From NCBI GenBank assembly GCA_947462105.1, contig CANHNJ010000021.1:1-32146 (forward strand): a stretch of DNA of 32,146 bases, in the 5' to 3' direction. Below, piece after piece: positions 30,577 through 32,146 of the stretch. A model generated the notes under the pieces. That model did no database searches, was not told the origin of the DNA, and saw nothing but the letters and a program-made list of their open reading frames with translations. Made by a program: the position numbers and the translations under genes. How positions within the stretch are numbered: position 1 is the first letter of the stretch; each line of letters starts with the position of its first letter. Source of the stretch: Alphaproteobacteria bacterium. GTDB lineage: Bacteria > Pseudomonadota > Alphaproteobacteria > Micropepsales > Micropepsaceae.

Positions 30577-32001
30577 ATGCGCACCTATTCCAAGGCCCTG
30601 TCCGTCAGCGCGTTCGCGCTCCTGCTGGCGGGCTGCCAATTGACCCCACCGCCCGCCGCCCTGAAATCCACCGACGTGCCCGCCGCCTTCACCGCGCCGG
30701 TGGTGGACAAGGCCGCCCCGGTCTGGGCCGCCGCCGACTGGTGGACCAAGTTCAACGCGCCCGAACTTCCCGCATTGATGGAAGTGGCGATGCGCGAAAA
30801 CCTCGACCTCAAGGTCGCCGCTGGCCGCATCCTGGAAGCCGAGGCCAACAACACCATCGCCTTCTCGGCGCTGCTGCCGTCCGTCAATGGCAGCGCGAGC
30901 GCCACCAAGCGCGGCAACAACACCACCGATGCCGATACCTTTGGCGCCGGCCTGTCGGGCAGCTATGTGCTGGACTTCTTCGGCCAGAACCGCGCCCGCG
31001 TCGAAGCCTCACTGCAGAATCTGCGCTCGGCCCGCTATGCCGAGACCACGGTGCGCCTGACGGTGCAGTCCTCGGTCGCCAGCACCTATTTCACCATCCT
31101 GGCCCTGCGCGAGCGCATCTCCATCACCCGCCAGAACCTTGACCTGTCGCGCCGCCTGCTGGCGATCAGCCAGGCCAAGTTCGCCGCCGGTGTCTCCTCC
31201 AACCTGGACGTGATGCAGGAAACCGCCACCGTGGCGCAGCAGCAATCGACGCTGCCCCTGCTGATCGAGCAGGAGCGCGAAGCGCGCTACACCCTGGCGA
31301 TCCTGCTGGGCATGCCGCCGGAAGGTATCGAGATCCGGGCGCAGAACCTGGATGGCCTCGCCACCCCGACCGTGCAGCCGGGCATCCCGTCCGACCTGCT
31401 GCTGCGCCGCCCCGACATCGCCCAGGCCGAAGCCAACCTCTATGCCAGCCATGCCAACGTGGACGCCGCCCGCGCCGCCTTCTTCCCGCAGATCGGCATC
31501 AGCGCCGGCGTGAGCTGGTCGTCGGCCGTGATCGGCACCATCTTCGATCCGGCCAGCCTGGCCTGGAACATCGGCGCGTCGCTGGCCCAGACCATCTTCG
31601 ACGGCGGCACCATCAACGCCCGCAGCCAGGCCGCTCAGGCGGTCCAGCAGGAGCAGATCGCCACCTACCGCTCCACGGTCTTCAAGGCCTTCCAGAATGT
31701 GGAAGCGTCCGTCGGTACCGCCGACGCCGTGACCCAGCAGCTCGGCTTCATCACCGAGCAGGAGCGCGCTTCGGTCGAGGCCCAGCGCATCTCCGAGCTG
31801 CAATATCGCGAAGGCACCATCGACATCACGACCCTGCTGAACACCCAGCAATCCATGTTCGGCGCGCAGAACTCGCTGGTGCAGACCAAGCTGTCCAAGC
31901 TGCAGAGCAGCGTGAACCTCTTCATCTCGCTGGGCGGTGGCTGGAGCCAGAAGCAGTCGGATGACACCTATGTGAAGCAGCTCGACTGGTTCCCGCTGTA
32001 A
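30577..32001 (+). CDS. NodT-family RND efflux outer-membrane lipoprotein
   Basis: A 474-residue TolC-like channel. The N-terminus has a lipoprotein signal, ALLLAGC, with Cys20. Two OEP repeats follow: first WWTKFNAPELPALMEVAMRE, with NLDLKVAAGRILEAEAN, then from about residue 255 LLLRRPDIAQAEANLYASHA, with ARAAFFPQIGISAGVSWSSA. Long alpha-barrel helices and ISELQYREGTIDITTLLNTQ close the domain. The ATG at 30577 is preferred over a TTG one codon earlier. In this family the gene is usually next to an RND pump and membrane-fusion protein; if present here they lie outside the window. Confidence 0.93.
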   Translation: MRTYSKALSVSAFALLLAGCQLTPPPAALKSTDVPAAFTAPVVDKAAPVWAAADWWTKFNAPELPALMEVAMRENLDLKVAAGRILEAEANNTIAFSALLPSVNGSASATKRGNNTTDADTFGAGLSGSYVLDFFGQNRARVEASLQNLRSARYAETTVRLTVQSSVASTYFTILALRERISITRQNLDLSRRLLAISQAKFAAGVSSNLDVMQETATVAQQQSTLPLLIEQEREARYTLAILLGMPPEGIEIRAQNLDGLATPTVQPGIPSDLLLRRPDIAQAEANLYASHANVDAARAAFFPQIGISAGVSWSSAVIGTIFDPASLAWNIGASLAQTIFDGGTINARSQAAQAVQQEQIATYRSTVFKAFQNVEASVGTADAVTQQLGFITEQERASVEAQRISELQYREGTIDITTLLNTQQSMFGAQNSLVQTKLSKLQSSVNLFISLGGGWSQKQSDDTYVKQLDWFPL

Positions 32002-32020
32002 TCAAACCCCTCCGCCCATC

Positions 32021-32094
32021 GCTGGCTTAATCGGCTTCGCCTCGCCAGCTACGGGCACCTCCCCTTCCGATGCGCTTCGCGCATGAAGGGGAGG
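32021..32094. repeat. REP-like double-hairpin element, copy B
   Basis: Hairpin 2: GCTGGC/GCCAGC (32021-32026/32044-32049) enclosing GGC-TTC-GCC (32033-32041). Hairpin 1: CCTCCCCTTC/GAAGGGGAGG (32058-32067/32085-32094) enclosing ATGCGC-TTC-GCGCAT (32070-32084). It is the reverse orientation of copy A and shares most of its bases, 20 bp after the NodT stop. I see no T run, so a terminator role is not obvious. The final 52 bases hold nothing else I can identify. Confidence 0.78.
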
Positions 32095-32146
32095 AGGTTC
32101 ACGGCCCTAGCGGAGGGTCGCCCGGCGGAATGCCGGGCTCGCGTTT

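Overview
This window looks like a chromosomal segment of a GC-rich (roughly 64% by eye) Gram-negative alphaproteobacterium. The evidence is an ECF sigma/NrsF pair, a btaAB betaine-lipid operon, an Lrp-trxB-LysR block, a NodT-type outer-membrane efflux lipoprotein and many Sec, Tat or lipoprotein signal peptides. Secreted enzymes with Gly/Arg-rich 'GRGG' linkers would suit a soil lineage such as Rhizomicrobium/Micropepsaceae, but that placement is a guess. I see no phage, insertion sequence, CRISPR array, rRNA or tRNA. The window is ordinary chromosome with dense genes and several informative intergenic signals.

Region 1 (1-3291), envelope stress. A Met-rich repeat protein cut by the left edge is divergent from an ECF sigma gene overlapping an NrsF-type (DUF1109) anti-sigma gene. 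A CxxC small protein, an exported redoxin and a DUF2975 membrane protein follow. The Met-rich gene, the sigma gene and the redoxin gene are each preceded by TGTAAC-N17-CG(A/T)A, so they look like one self-regulating ECF regulon.

Region 2 (3249-5217), membrane lipids. btaA and btaB overlap by 4 bp and make the phosphorus-free betaine lipid DGTS. A Pho-box-like 7-4-7 direct repeat lies 54 bp upstream of btaA, which fits induction by phosphate starvation.

Region 3 (5243-15913), uptake and periplasmic catabolism: an exported PQQ-type dehydrogenase, an MFS carrier, DctA, an exported HpcH/HpaI-type aldolase, an exported bicupin, an exported aldose 1-epimerase, a GarR-type tartronate semialdehyde reductase and a small cupin. 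Together they suggest sugar or sugar-acid oxidation and cleavage that begins in the periplasm. Several genes have clear rho-independent terminators or operator-like repeats.

Region 4 (16074-20371): a REP-like double hairpin, an M13 metallopeptidase, a DUF5666-like exported protein and a tandem pair of exported methyltransferase-fold proteins (COG4798 type), possibly one four-gene operon.

Region 5 (20416-25543): Lrp, trxB and LysR, then two tiny ORFs, a strong small-RNA candidate with C-rich single-stranded segments (23592-23697), a Tat-like beta-carbonic-anhydrase homologue and an outer-membrane beta-barrel protein.

Region 6 (25613-32146): a second REP-like element, an aspartate aminotransferase-type enzyme, two exported proteins of unknown function, an OmpH/Skp-like protein, an aldo/keto reductase behind a DUF486 protein and a 21-codon upstream ORF, an intergenic stretch with an orphan plus-strand terminator, a NodT efflux lipoprotein, and a third REP-like element clearly homologous to the second.
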